Positions 22,225-32,529 of a DNA stretch of 64,000 nucleotides are shown here, piece after piece. The stretch's first letter is position 1. Every line of letters begins with the position of its first letter. Origin of the DNA: Rosa chinensis (Eukaryota > Streptophyta > Magnoliopsida > Rosales > Rosaceae); NCBI RefSeq assembly GCF_002994745.2, contig NC_037094.1, positions 42,855,139 to 42,919,138 on the forward strand. The letters are read 5' to 3'. The notes below the pieces were generated by a model, which did not search any database, was not told the DNA's origin, and saw nothing but the letters and a program-made list of their open reading frames with translations. The position numbers were made by a program, and so were the translations under genes.

Positions 22225-22886
22225 GATTAGATCCTTCATAGAGTCCTTTTGGAGCGTTTGTGGAAATTATATGTTCCTGCCGCCAAAGTTTTTGTGTATT
22301 TTGTGATACAGTGGAGAGGGTCGTCGATGAAGAAGGGACTGCGGAAGTAATCTTATTATCCTACAGGGTGAATTGGGACAAATAGGTTAGTTTTGCTCCA
22401 TTAACATCATAGCATGTGTGGTTCATGTTAACGGATTTTTGTATCTGTTGTTACAGAGAGAGAGGGAGGAAGGAACGCTGCATCCTACTTTAAGGATCAT
22501 ATTGTTAATTCATCGACCTGAAACTAGGAATGTTGATACTCTCCTAAACTATATTATGTACCTATATAGTTGACATTTGATCCAACCAACGGACATTGGT
22601 TGAATTTACTGTGTGGATTACCACACAAAGTAAGGATTTGTGGCCGTTAGCTTAGACAATATTATGTCTAATTCTCTCTCTCTCTCTCTATCTCTCTATC
22701 TGTTTCTCTCTTTTATTTTTTATTTTATTGACAAATTATATCTACAAAATAACTGTTGAATGTTATCAACTGCTACCCAGTGCGTGTTCACAGCGGTCAT
22801 GCCACTGGGCGGATTTTGATAAATCAAATGTCCCTCCAAGACGGCGGTTGCCAAATCCAACCTTTAAGGTGGTTATGACTTGGTGA

Positions 22887-22924
<38 letters not shown>

Positions 22925-22985
22925 CATCCAATGTCGCAACGCACAGCAATACCGGAAACAACCATTAAATCCCACCACAGGAGCC
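22225..22985. other. Intergenic with microsatellites
   Basis: No gene was recognised. A (TC)n tract lies near 22673-22710 and a clean (AT)n tract at 22891-22920. Confidence 0.6.
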
Positions 22986-22988
22986 AAA

Positions 22989-23869
22989 ATGCCATACTTC
23001 CACCCAATTTTCGTGTCTGCAAAACGTCGAAGACTCAACCCGTCTCCGCTCAACGACTTCACACTATCGCTTGTGATATGGCAATACATTCTTCAGTACG
23101 TTGCTGCAGATGACTTGTACGTAATACTAGAGTGTAGAACGGTTTGTAAAACTTTTCGGAGGCTAATTGATAATTGGAATGTTTATTCATGCATCAACAT
23201 GTCGAAATATGTGGTCGGAATATATGGTCTGAACGATATTCAATTTCCTCTCTCGAAAGTTACACAACGCGTCTTTTTTGCTCAGCAATGCTTAGAGGTG
23301 AATAACCCGAAAGCACTGTTTCATCAAGCAATCTGAACCATGAAGAAATCTGGGAACATTTTGATGACAATTCAGTACTTAAAAATGGCATACAGAGAAG
23401 GCACAATCTATAGGGGTCTCAACAGATGGATTGACTACCACGACGTGGCTTATTATGTGTTGTGTATGTTGCATCTAATTTAGGGAAACCATCGGGTCAA
23501 AAAGAATACCGTGAAGGAGATGCTTAGTCGGTTGAATTGAAGGATCAGTGGGTGGGACGCAAAATTTTGTCGGAATGAAGCTCACAGATAGTTGAACAAT
23601 GGTTCCGAACCAACAAATGTCGACATCTTGAAACACATCCCTTCCAACTATTCTTTCCTTCCAGGAAAATGTACCTTATGTGGGGAACATGAGTTTCACC
23701 GCCCATTCCTTCAAAACATGTGGTTCGTTAACAGGAATAAGAACCAAGCTGAATGTTGTGATTTATGCAAGTACTATGTCGAGGCTGCAAATTTCTCCTA
23801 TCAAATGTATTATTGGGCAACAGCACATCAGAATCTGATGGATTGGTTTGGCCATGAGCAGGCCAATTA
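22989..23869 (+). pseudogene. F-box protein At2g35280-like, broken
   Basis: From 22989 the frame reads MPYFHPIFVSAKRRRL, then an F-box-like stretch (LSLVIWQYILQYVAADDLYV and CRTVCKTFRRL), then CLEVNNPKALFHQAI and, after a stop, LMTIQYLKMAYREGTIYRGL with a VLCMLHL end, as in the Sel1-like part of the At2g35280-type F-box family. A last open part (23592-23869) has paired Cys (GKCTLCGEHEF and CCDLCKYYVEAA). Stops near 23334, 23481, 23538 and 23589 break it. F-box proteins act as substrate adaptors of SCF ubiquitin ligases. This copy is probably a transposon-captured or dispersed pseudogene. Confidence 0.65.
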
Positions 23870-24584
23870 GTCCACACATTACCCGTCAAACTTCCCCAAT
23901 GATGCCGATTTGTTAGTATTCGATAGCCATATTTTTTTTAATATTTAGGCAGTTCATATATGTTTCTGAAGCATGTCAATGTTTACAAATAAAACTCCCA
24001 TTTGATGCAAATTCCTTTATTTCTTGTACTTATGGACATATCTGTCATAGTAAGTATCTGTTTTAATTGTTAATTTCAAAAGGACATATATAATGTGTAC
24101 TTAGATATTTCAATTATGATATGCATGATTGAGGATGAACTATCGTTGTGTTGAAATTTACTTGCGATATGTTATGTTATGTTGACATTTAATTTCTGTG
24201 TCAAATGGGCATGCATGGTAAATATGGTAAATATTTGCACTTCAGGATATTAGTGCAACATATATGTCAAACGTTGGCCATGTAAATGCAGAAGCTTAGC
24301 ATTTGATGCAAAATCTTACCTGAAGTCACTTATATCATCCAAAAACAACGGAGATAATTCCATCATAGGTGATCATTAATAATTCAACATCACTTCCTCC
24401 TGTCAATTACCAAAATGACATAGAAATAGAAACAATAATAATTCAACATGACCATGGGGTTTGCATAAATGTGGACAACATTGTCTTCAATAATTTCAGC
24501 CTAATCTGAGATTGGTGTAACGCAAAATAGGAATCCACATTCGACGTCGTATGTTAGGGCTGCCAGCCGGTGGGTGGGTATGGT
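23870..24584. other. Intergenic, no gene seen
   Basis: AT-rich sequence between the F-box pseudogene and the 3' end of the minus-strand transposase. It may hold the transposase 3' untranslated region. No repeat family was recognised. Confidence 0.4.
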
Positions 24585-24587
24585 TCA

Positions 24588-27287
24588 TAGAATCCGTTCA
24601 TCAACGTACCAGCAACATCTTCGGCGGACTGGTTTAGGTTGAATGAAAAAGGCAAGATTAGAAGGCTGGGAAGCGGTGAAGAATGGGAATTGAGCAAAAT
24701 GACCATTTCCGCTGGTGCCATTCCATTGAAATTCTGCTTCCATGGGTTGATAGACAGATAAATTAGGAGGAGGATGAGGTATTGAATGTGCAGGATAAGG
24801 GACTGAAGGTATCATTTGAGTCTCTGAATCTGCTGATGTTGCATTGGCACGAGTGGGAACTCCTTCATCACCAACTGTACAAGTGCGCCTGTTGTGACCG
24901 AGCATTAAACATTTTCAACACAACCGTTGCTCGCTCTTCCCATTCTCTGGGTTTGTTGCAGGATTAGAAGGCATCCCCTTCATCCGTGATACTTTTGGGT
25001 CCTTCACAACATTGCTACTCGGAGGCACATTTGATGTGTTCGTAGGCGGAACTGTGTTGAATTCTCTTGAGGTTTGAACCAACCTTACAAATTCATTCAT
25101 TCCCCCCTTGAATCTTTCTTCTGAAAATGAGTAGTTTAAGCTCGCTTTGGCTGCTTCTGATATGAGGGTAGAATACCTGGCCACCTATGCTAACTTGTCA
25201 TGACCGGGGACCTTCAGTTTTGGTGTAACTGTTGAATCACCCACAGCCTTTGTCCATTGTTTGCTTATCAAACTCTTGAGATATCTAGACAGAAGCTGAT
25301 CTTTCATTACACAGAAAATGTGACTGCAAGGAATACCATCATATTCAAATAGTTTGCAAGAGCATTGCCACTTTGGGTTTTTCGGGTCACCATGGAACTC
25401 AACACACCATCGTCATTCAGGCCTGTCATATTGGGCAAGGTAGAATATCACTGTGTCATTGATAGGAAAGGGTACCTTTTGCACTAAAACAAACCTCCTC
25501 TCGAACATGATTTGTGACTTGATCATAATGAAGATGTCATACTTGAACAGCCTACATGCATCTTCCTCGATCCCCCTCATGTGCGTCTCATAAACCGGTG
25601 CACTATTTTTTGACCTGAAGTTGTCATACAATACTCTGTTCCGCATGCGCCCAAGTGTCTTCTCCATTCTTGGCATAACTTCACATAGTCTAGTGTGCCT
25701 CCCAATCTCTTTTTTCAGCTTTGCGTGCATGCCTTCCACACTTTAGGTACTGCACATTCCTCCAAAAAAGTGCCCTCTGAAGAATGCTTCCGCCCACCTA
25801 TCCCGTTTGTTGTATAAGCTTGTAACCCATGCATTGTCTGACAATCCATTTCTGACCACCATTGAGTGCCAAGCAGCCTCCCATTCATTGATAGTCTTTG
25901 ACAAATAAATCATTTTTCCAATGGTTTTCTGAGCAGCAGGGTCCTTCACATTCTGCCCTATGTTTCTGCCAATGTGCCATGCACATAACCTGTGTCGAGC
26001 TTGCATCATTCGCTCTACCACATTCCTAATTGACTTGTCACCATCGGTTAGGATCGATCAAGGCTGTTTATGTTCCATGGATTCAAGGAAGTTCTCGAAC
26101 ACTCACGTGTACGTATCCTCCCTCTCATCTCGTATAAGGGCAAATCTAAAAACAATAGTAGCTCTATGATTGTTGCACCCAACAAATACAACAAGAGGCT
26201 TTCCATACATATTTGTCTTGTATGTGCTGTCCATAATAACCACATCACCGTATGTGCTGTAGTCCAAAAATGATTGGTAGTCCCTCCAAAACAAATTGGC
26301 TAGTCTGCCTTCTTCATCCAAACTGTACTTGCAGCAGAACTGTTGTGACTTCATTTCCCTCATGTTTATCCAAGTCAATGCGGCCTGTGCATCCCCATCC
26401 AGCTCAGCATTTCTCTTCCTCTCATCAATCTTGTTGTACAGATCTTTTATGATGAAGCCGACACCCTCGTGTCCCCTAGCTTGCTCTACCAGATGCTCAT
26501 AAGCTCTACTAGTGTGGACTTGTGCGCGACGAAGGCACTCAACCTGAGCAATATCTTTGTCTTCAACATATCGGTTTGATCGCAAGAACTGAACCTCATG
26601 AGACATGGCAAGCTCATGATTGTGCTCATGTATAAACTTTGTCACGCGGTATAGCTCCCTTTCCTTGCACTATCTAACACTGAATGCAGCTTGGCAGTTA
26701 ACTCTTGTGTATCTCCTTCCTCTAGGTACTATGTTGCTCCTCGATTTCCTCTGCTCTCCAATAGTCTGATGCTTTGTAAATTTGTTCTTATCCACACATT
26801 TGTGCTTGCTCGACTTCATACTTGCCAGTCCTTGTTTTGAACATACCCACTGCCTCCTTACCACCATGTCATTGTCTTCCTTCTGCAACCTATCCCTCCG
26901 TATGTTGAAACCAAGTATTCGTGAGTACAATGACAAGAACTTCTCTGCTTCCTGTATGGTTGGGAAGTATACTGCCTTCATATCGTCCATTGTAAGGTCT
27001 TCAAAATGCTTACCATTAAGCTCAGCCCCCGTATGTTTCACAAATTCAGGCATTTCAACACCAACATCAGGTAATGTTTTGACCTCTTGTGCTATACCAG
27101 GTGATTGCCTCAGTTCTGTTGATTCAGCCGGTTTTCCACTCCCCGTTGCCTCCTTTGAATGCGCAGTTACCTCTGTGCATTTACCAAACCAAATTGACAT
27201 TTCATCTTCTGATTCGTCTTCGTCTGATGGTAATCTTTCATGATAAATATGATCGTTGTACCGAAGACCACCTTCATTTGTGTCCAT
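24588..27287 (-). pseudogene. FAR1-type MULE transposase with seven nonsense codons
   Basis: Read from the ATG at 27287 this is a nearly complete Mutator-like transposase of the FAR1/FHY3-related type. In order: an acidic N-terminus; a FAR1 DNA-binding domain (FLSLYSRILGFNIRRDRL, then NCQAAFSV and HEHNHEL); the MULE DDE domain with DVVIMDSTYKTNMYGKPL (first Asp) and SILTDGDKSIRNV (second Asp); the CAWHIGRN motif; a SWIM zinc finger (CSCKLFEYDGIPCSHIF); and a zinc knuckle (CLMLGHNRRTC) with a Pro-rich tail. One reading frame runs through nearly all of it, broken only by stops at about 26670, 26103, 26058, 25743, 25413, 25185 and 24915. The start follows a CTAACAG acceptor at 27294-27300. No frameshift was seen, so decay is young or mutation-type specific. 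Confidence 0.85.
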
Positions 27288-27293
27288 GCTAAC

Positions 27294-29727
27294 CTGTTAG
27301 ATGAACATGAAATGTCAGATATTGAAATGTATGTTCCAAACCCTCAGTTAATTCACAGGTCTGCTATCCTGATATATGGAGTGCTATATTATGGAAAAGA
27401 CCAAAACTTCACAAATAGCGAATTAAGCATTTAATGCACTAACCATTTTTTAGATGCAGTGATCTAAACAAATAAGAATCTAAACAAATAAGGTATTAAA
27501 TAAGGAGTTTTGCTATTTCGACCTTAACGAATTTAAATATATACCAGATCCTATGGAAAAGCAAAGTGAGCAAATATATGCCTATTGTAAATGCTTATTC
27601 TAAAGGTCGAAGACCTTATTCTATATCTTCCCATTACACCCAATAAGTCAATCAAATGCATATGTATGCGGAATGATAGAGCCAAATATACCAAGAAGCT
27701 GTTAATTTCGACTTCAGTAATCAGTTCATATGTGAAATAAAATAACAACATTGAATCTTGTTGATGCATCATTTTCCAGATTACTGGTAGAAGTTTACTA
27801 TCTCTTTAACCTCTATCTTCCCTCTACCTGTATCTGTCATGATAGGGCTTTTATGTTTGATGCAAATGCGATTGCAGTGCACTGAAACATACATTAAATG
27901 GCCAAGATAAAACAAATATAGATGAATGCCTCCTACATAAAAGGTGTCTCATAACTGACATGAAACCTTGATGAACATTCATAAATGCTGAATTCAACGA
28001 ATTCAACACCTGAAAGAAGATATCATCTAGGACTAACAGGGTTTCAGACTGATATAGTGAGAATAACTTAAGCCAACTAACAATTAATATGGCACGGTCA
28101 CACACATGTGAGACCTTTTCTGAATATCACATAGAGGAATACAGCAAGCAGAAATGGATTCTTCAAAATTATGCCAGCATTTATATTGACCGCTGGCATA
28201 TTACAAATCTTTAGTCTAGTCCAGTCAAATTGTTATCCCACTTCAATCATCAAGTATTTAGTCACATTGATAATATTTACGACGGAATCACATGATGTTT
28301 CGTACATATATAAAACCAGATTCCATTAGTTTTTCCCTAAGCTTTACAGAAAAACTAAGAAGGAATTAGATACTCTTCTCTTAAGTTGGCTACAAGAACC
28401 CTCCTCTTCATACCGAAACTTTATTCTTTTGCTATTTATGCTTTTGCTCTTCTAATACCATTTGGTTGTGCGAAAAAAGCAAAGTTAGTACTACTCACAC
28501 TCACACACGAGTAATAAGAGAAAGAAAATGAGGCACACTTACATGCTCTTCAACAACTGCATGAACTGCTGCATCAGGAACTATTGGTCTGCCGATCATT
28601 GTCTGACTACTTGTGCCCACCAAGAGAACCTTATTCAATATCAACTACAATAGACAAACAAATCAAGCATTAAAACTAAGCTCCCATGTAAAGTTTAAAG
28701 TGCAAAAGCTAAACTATTCCCATGCAAGTAAATGAGATCTTCTACCAGCAAACTTCAATGCAAAAATTAGATCTCAAACAATCTGACACCAATGGCAACA
28801 TTGTCTAGTCAACCTCCCCAAAACAAAAAAATGGGTTTGTTTATTCATTTAGCTAAACAGACATCATTTGAACTATAACAAAAAAAGCCTGAAACACCAA
28901 ATGTAAGTTTACTAGTTTGGCTTACGATCTTCACTTTATTCACCAATTATAAATCCATGAATTACTTTCGTGCATATCATACTCTAAACCCATCATCATC
29001 CAGTCTCTCCTACATAAATTTTATAGATCAATATACAAAAATAAATATCCTATAGCTTAGACCCTTGCTTCCAAATAGTGAGCTAATTTTAAGCCTAAAC
29101 AAGATCTCACATCGTTGAAAATCACAAATTCTCTCCGACCAACTAGTTTTGAGAATGCCATATGAATGTGAGATACATGGCAAAAACAAATGAATAAATG
29201 AAATGAATCGGAGCTTATATTAAGGCAATGTATAAGAGCAGTAGTCTAAATTAAGTTAACTAACACTCTAAAAGTAACTCTTTTGATGTAAGTCCACACC
29301 TCCAAGTGCAGTAGTGGACCATTGGAAGGCAAATGGACCATCATTAATACAAACAGAGCAGAACACTTAAGCTTCTGATTATAAAGATAAACATACTTTC
29401 TTCGCTTTCCAGAAAAGTAGAACAGAACAAGAGAAGAACTAATCTGACTGTAAACCGAACAACAACCACATATACTAACTCCTATCTTGACTAAATGGTA
29501 CGAGCATTACACTGACACAGATGCAATACCATATAAGTTGACACGGAACCAATCAATAATAAACAGCAGTAGCTAGAAAGCTAACCTTCACACTTCCTCT
29601 GAACCCAACACAGATACATTGTAAGCTACAAGACCTCAAATGCATATTCTAATTCAATTTCTGCAAACCTCATTCACTGAACATCAATAAATACCCAGAC
29701 ATGCGTCTCATCAATATACACACTTAC
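27294..29727 (-). other. Probable 5'-leader intron of the FAR1-type transposase
   Basis: A good donor (GTAAGTGTG, read on the minus strand at 29721-29727) and an acceptor next to the transposase ATG (27294) bound this 2.4-kb stretch. It is AT-rich and holds an intact exon of mitochondrial ribosomal protein L21 (separate entry). Another exon-like piece with TTCTTTCAG before it, at about 27955-28010, reads VLNSLNSAFMNVHQG and was not identified. The intron call is inferred from splice-site sequence only. Confidence 0.45.
28543..28644 (-). pseudogene. RPL21M: Isolated exon of mitochondrial ribosomal protein L21
   Basis: A 102-bp exon of exactly 34 codons reads KVLLVGTSSQTMIGRPIVPD and then AAVHAVVEEH. 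It is bounded by an acceptor (CTATTGTAG) and a donor (GTAAGTGTG) on the minus strand. This stretch is highly characteristic of plant mitochondrial 50S ribosomal protein L21 (Arabidopsis has the same K-V-L-L..GRPI.PD..VHAVVEEHA block). The neighbouring exons (N-terminal part, and the basic KKKRRKNYRRT-type part) were not found nearby, so only a fragment of the gene is here. It lies in the probable leader intron of the MULE transposase, same strand, which points to capture by the element. An old local gene remnant is possible. Confidence 0.75.
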
Positions 29728-30185
29728 CAGATCCAAGCGACCCTCTAAGCGCCTCCAAAATCTGATACAAGGGGCAATGTCGTCGGATGTTTCACTTCAT
29801 CGATCTCCTTATCTCAGTGGTCTACAAATTTTACACCATTGTTTATTGCTGATGACGGCTACTCCTTGCCTACTATTTCCGGGATCCCTCTTTCCTCAAA
29901 CAGGTATACTGTGTGGCCGATGGGAGTAGGACGTGGCTGTTTCTTTTAGCATTTGAAAGGGGACATGGCTGTTTCTCCATCACCAGAAACTTTAACCTAC
30001 ATTTTACCTCGTTCCGCATATTACCTGAATACCCTCCGCCCTCCACATTGACGGCAGCGATTTAACTGATAACAAACTTTTTCTCTGCAATTACAATATT
30101 GCCCTTCTAATTCAAATCCTGAGGACCAGAAGAAGCCACGACGTGCGGACCCACACGGGTGCACCCTATGTAGGGCGTATTCCAG
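29728..30185 (-). promoter_or_regulatory. Leader exon and terminal-repeat-like end of the FAR1-MULE
   Basis: Upstream of the donor at 29727 the minus strand gives a GC-richer leader. At 30098-30185 the sequence has GCCCTTCTAATT followed by a GC-rich stretch and GGGCGTATTCCAG. The same GCCCTTC...GGGCGTATTCCAG arrangement in the same orientation occurs at 37868-37919, upstream of the minus-strand Ulp1 gene. It probably represents the terminal inverted repeat and promoter end of a Mutator element. The matching left end was not found. Confidence 0.45.
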
Positions 30186-30320
30186 CCGCACCATTACCAA
30201 TTAGACAAAGAGCCATTCACTTTGAACTAAAATGATGCCATATTTGAACTACTTGTCATCTTATAGCCGTGTAAGTGATATTCTACAAATGTTGTAAACA
30301 GATTCAACGGCGCTGGAGAA

Positions 30321-31243
30321 TTGGGCGAGGATGATAAATGTCCTCTTCAGAGATGGTGTCCTGCATGCGGTCAGATCCGGCGAGTTGTAAGGGGACCTAA
30401 GGCAGAAGAATGTCAGGATATGGAGGGTAAAAAACCTACCAAATCAATACCAAACGAGAGTCCTAGATGCCCACTTTGTGAAGGAAATACAACAATGATG
30501 CACGATTGGGTTCATGAGATTCTAAGCGAAAGGCCTTACTAGAGGTGTTGCAGGGGAAATGTGAGATAACTCACTTGATATTTATTTTACATTTATGACT
30601 GTCCTATGAGTCTATCAGTTTATACCCCTTACCACAGACATCGCGACACTCACTCGTCTGCATTTCAGGGGTTCCCTTATTGCATGGGTTATACATATAT
30701 GGGTTAACGAGATGGTGGGGGAAGGCTCTGAGTGTGATGAAGAGGTGATATATCATGTTGTACAGGCTACTTACAGTTTCATAGTAATATTAGCAAACTA
30801 GCTTACCAGATAAGGGGGCCAAGGTCAACTTAATATGTTTTATTTTTCAATCGTAGGATAGGAGGACTACCAAACTGTAGGAGTATCCAAAACCAACAAT
30901 GTTTGATCCTAATTGCCAAGTATGCGGTCGCATCATGTCTTCATTTATTTCACAATCTGCAACAAATCCCGGCAGGCCTTATTGGTTCTGCTATGGGTAC
31001 CCGGTAAGTATATGGAGAGTTACTTGTTCGTGCCTCTACATCAGTTGGGATTATTTTGGTTCAACCTGTTTGCTACACTGCAGGCTCCTACAATCCACAA
31101 GCCGTCTTTCATATGGGTGGATGAATGCAAGATACATTTTGCGGGATTCGACGGCTACAGTGACTTTGAAGAACCAGAACATACACCTTCAGCCAGTGGG
31201 CTGTCAGACAGTGATCCTTCATCGTTTGAGTTATATTCCTCCT
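30321..31243 (+). CDS. GRF-type zinc finger gene, transposon-associated
   Basis: Three exon-like parts on the plus strand. The first (from the ATG at 30321 to 30541) has WCPACG and CPLCEG zinc-binding pairs. The second (about 30899-31002) reads NCQVCGRIMSS, then SATNPGRPYWFC, and the third (about 31083-31243) begins APTIHKPSFIWVDE. Together C..C..NPGR.fw.C...FiWvDE is the GRF zinc finger, a nucleic-acid-binding motif often carried by plant transposons. Donors at GGTAAGTATA (31001) and an acceptor at CTGCAG (31077-31082) fit. The end is Ser/Asp-rich. Whether the first part belongs to the same gene is uncertain, since a stop (30541) separates them. It lies between the FAR1-MULE leader and Ulp1 copy 2. 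Confidence 0.55.
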
Positions 31244-31299
31244 AGTCGAATACACTCCAGTTCTGTAACTTTTGAGATGTCTGTCCTAGGTGAGTGATA

Positions 31300-31812
31300 T
31301 TACTCCTATTACAAAAGTTACTCCTGTGGGTAACTTATTTTTCATTGGCGTTTAATTGGGACTATTTCGATTTCAAATGCTCTATTTCATGCCTATTTAG
31401 GGGTTATGTGGCCTGTAATATCGTCAAACTATATTCAGGTTTTACCTAATTTCACAAACTTTGTTAGGCACTTAGTCTCGATAAATATGTAGGCTGTTTT
31501 CCTACCTGTCATTGTGTAAAATATGTCCTCGTGTAAAATATTTCGAACCATCTGTGAACTACAACAATGCCTACGGCAAAGACATATTGGGTCTTCTTAT
31601 AACAAACTGCTTCCTTGTAATCAGGCCCAAATTGAAATTTTCTCAATACCCTCTTAATGTGTAATTCATAAATGCACATAGGGTACTATAACTGTGTCTT
31701 CAACCATTCCACCTACAACGCACCAACCTTCTTTAAGTTGCAGTTGAATGGACCAAACCCTCCATAAAATCACATCGCCATAGGATTTTCACATCTCACA
31801 GTCATTTCGGGT
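31300..31812. other. Non-coding stretch
   Basis: AT-rich, with no recognised gene or repeat. Confidence 0.4.
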
Positions 31813-32097
31813 ATGGGGAGCAGAGGTGATCGATCCGTGAGTGGTGATGAATCAGTGAGAAAAAATGGGTTTGGAAGCAAAATGTGTCTCAACGGTGATG
31901 ACGACTTCACTGAAGAATCGTTGGCCCATTTCTTCAAAAGCTCTGGAACATCTCCGGTTAGATGGTTGGAGGCGAAAGGACGGGACGCTCAAACTACAAA
32001 AGGTTTCAAGATAGTGACTTCTGTGAAACACTCAAGCTCCATGTCAGTGAAAGAGTCTATTAGCTGCTGCACTGAAGAAGCAGAAGTCAAGAAGTAG
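31813..32097 (+). CDS. Unidentified small open reading frame
   Basis: An ATG at 31813 opens 94 codons beginning MGSRGDRSVSGDESVRKNGF and ending in EEAEVKK next to GTAGGTAATT. The protein is hydrophilic with a Ser/Lys-rich end and no recognised motif. The plus strand and position suggest a possible further part of the GRF gene or an independent transposon gene. The last codons overlap a possible donor site, so it may be an exon. Confidence 0.3.
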   Translation: MGSRGDRSVSGDESVRKNGFGSKMCLNGDDDFTEESLAHFFKSSGTSPVRWLEAKGRDAQTTKGFKIVTSVKHSSSMSVKESISCCTEEAEVKK

Positions 32098-32529
32098 GTA
32101 ATTGGTTCTGCACAGTGCATTCATAACTAGATGCTAGTGTTATTAGGGTGTGAACAATCTGCTTCTCCCTGCACATGTTAACAATATATGTAATGTAGGG
32201 TTCCTGTAATGTGAGTAGTTTTTTTTTTTTTTTTCCAACTCATATGCCCTATAGAGTAAAGGACCCTGAAAGGTCTATCCATGGAAAGTTTGGAATAAAA
32301 GTTCTCAGATACATCATGATAACAATTAAAATTATGTCTTCAGGTAATATGCCAATTCAGATAAGCTTAATCAATAGCATACAACAACACGGATCTCCAT
32401 AACTCATACCGTTCTCTGACCACAGTTAAAATATAAATGAAAAATGAATGAAACAGTCCATCAACCAAATAAAATCCACATAAATGATTTAAAACGAGGT
32501 TACTGGCCCTAAACCATTCACATCACTTG

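Noticed and set aside
26782..27243. Plus-strand frame of 153 codons
   Set aside because: Reverse of the FAR1 domain of the MULE transposase.
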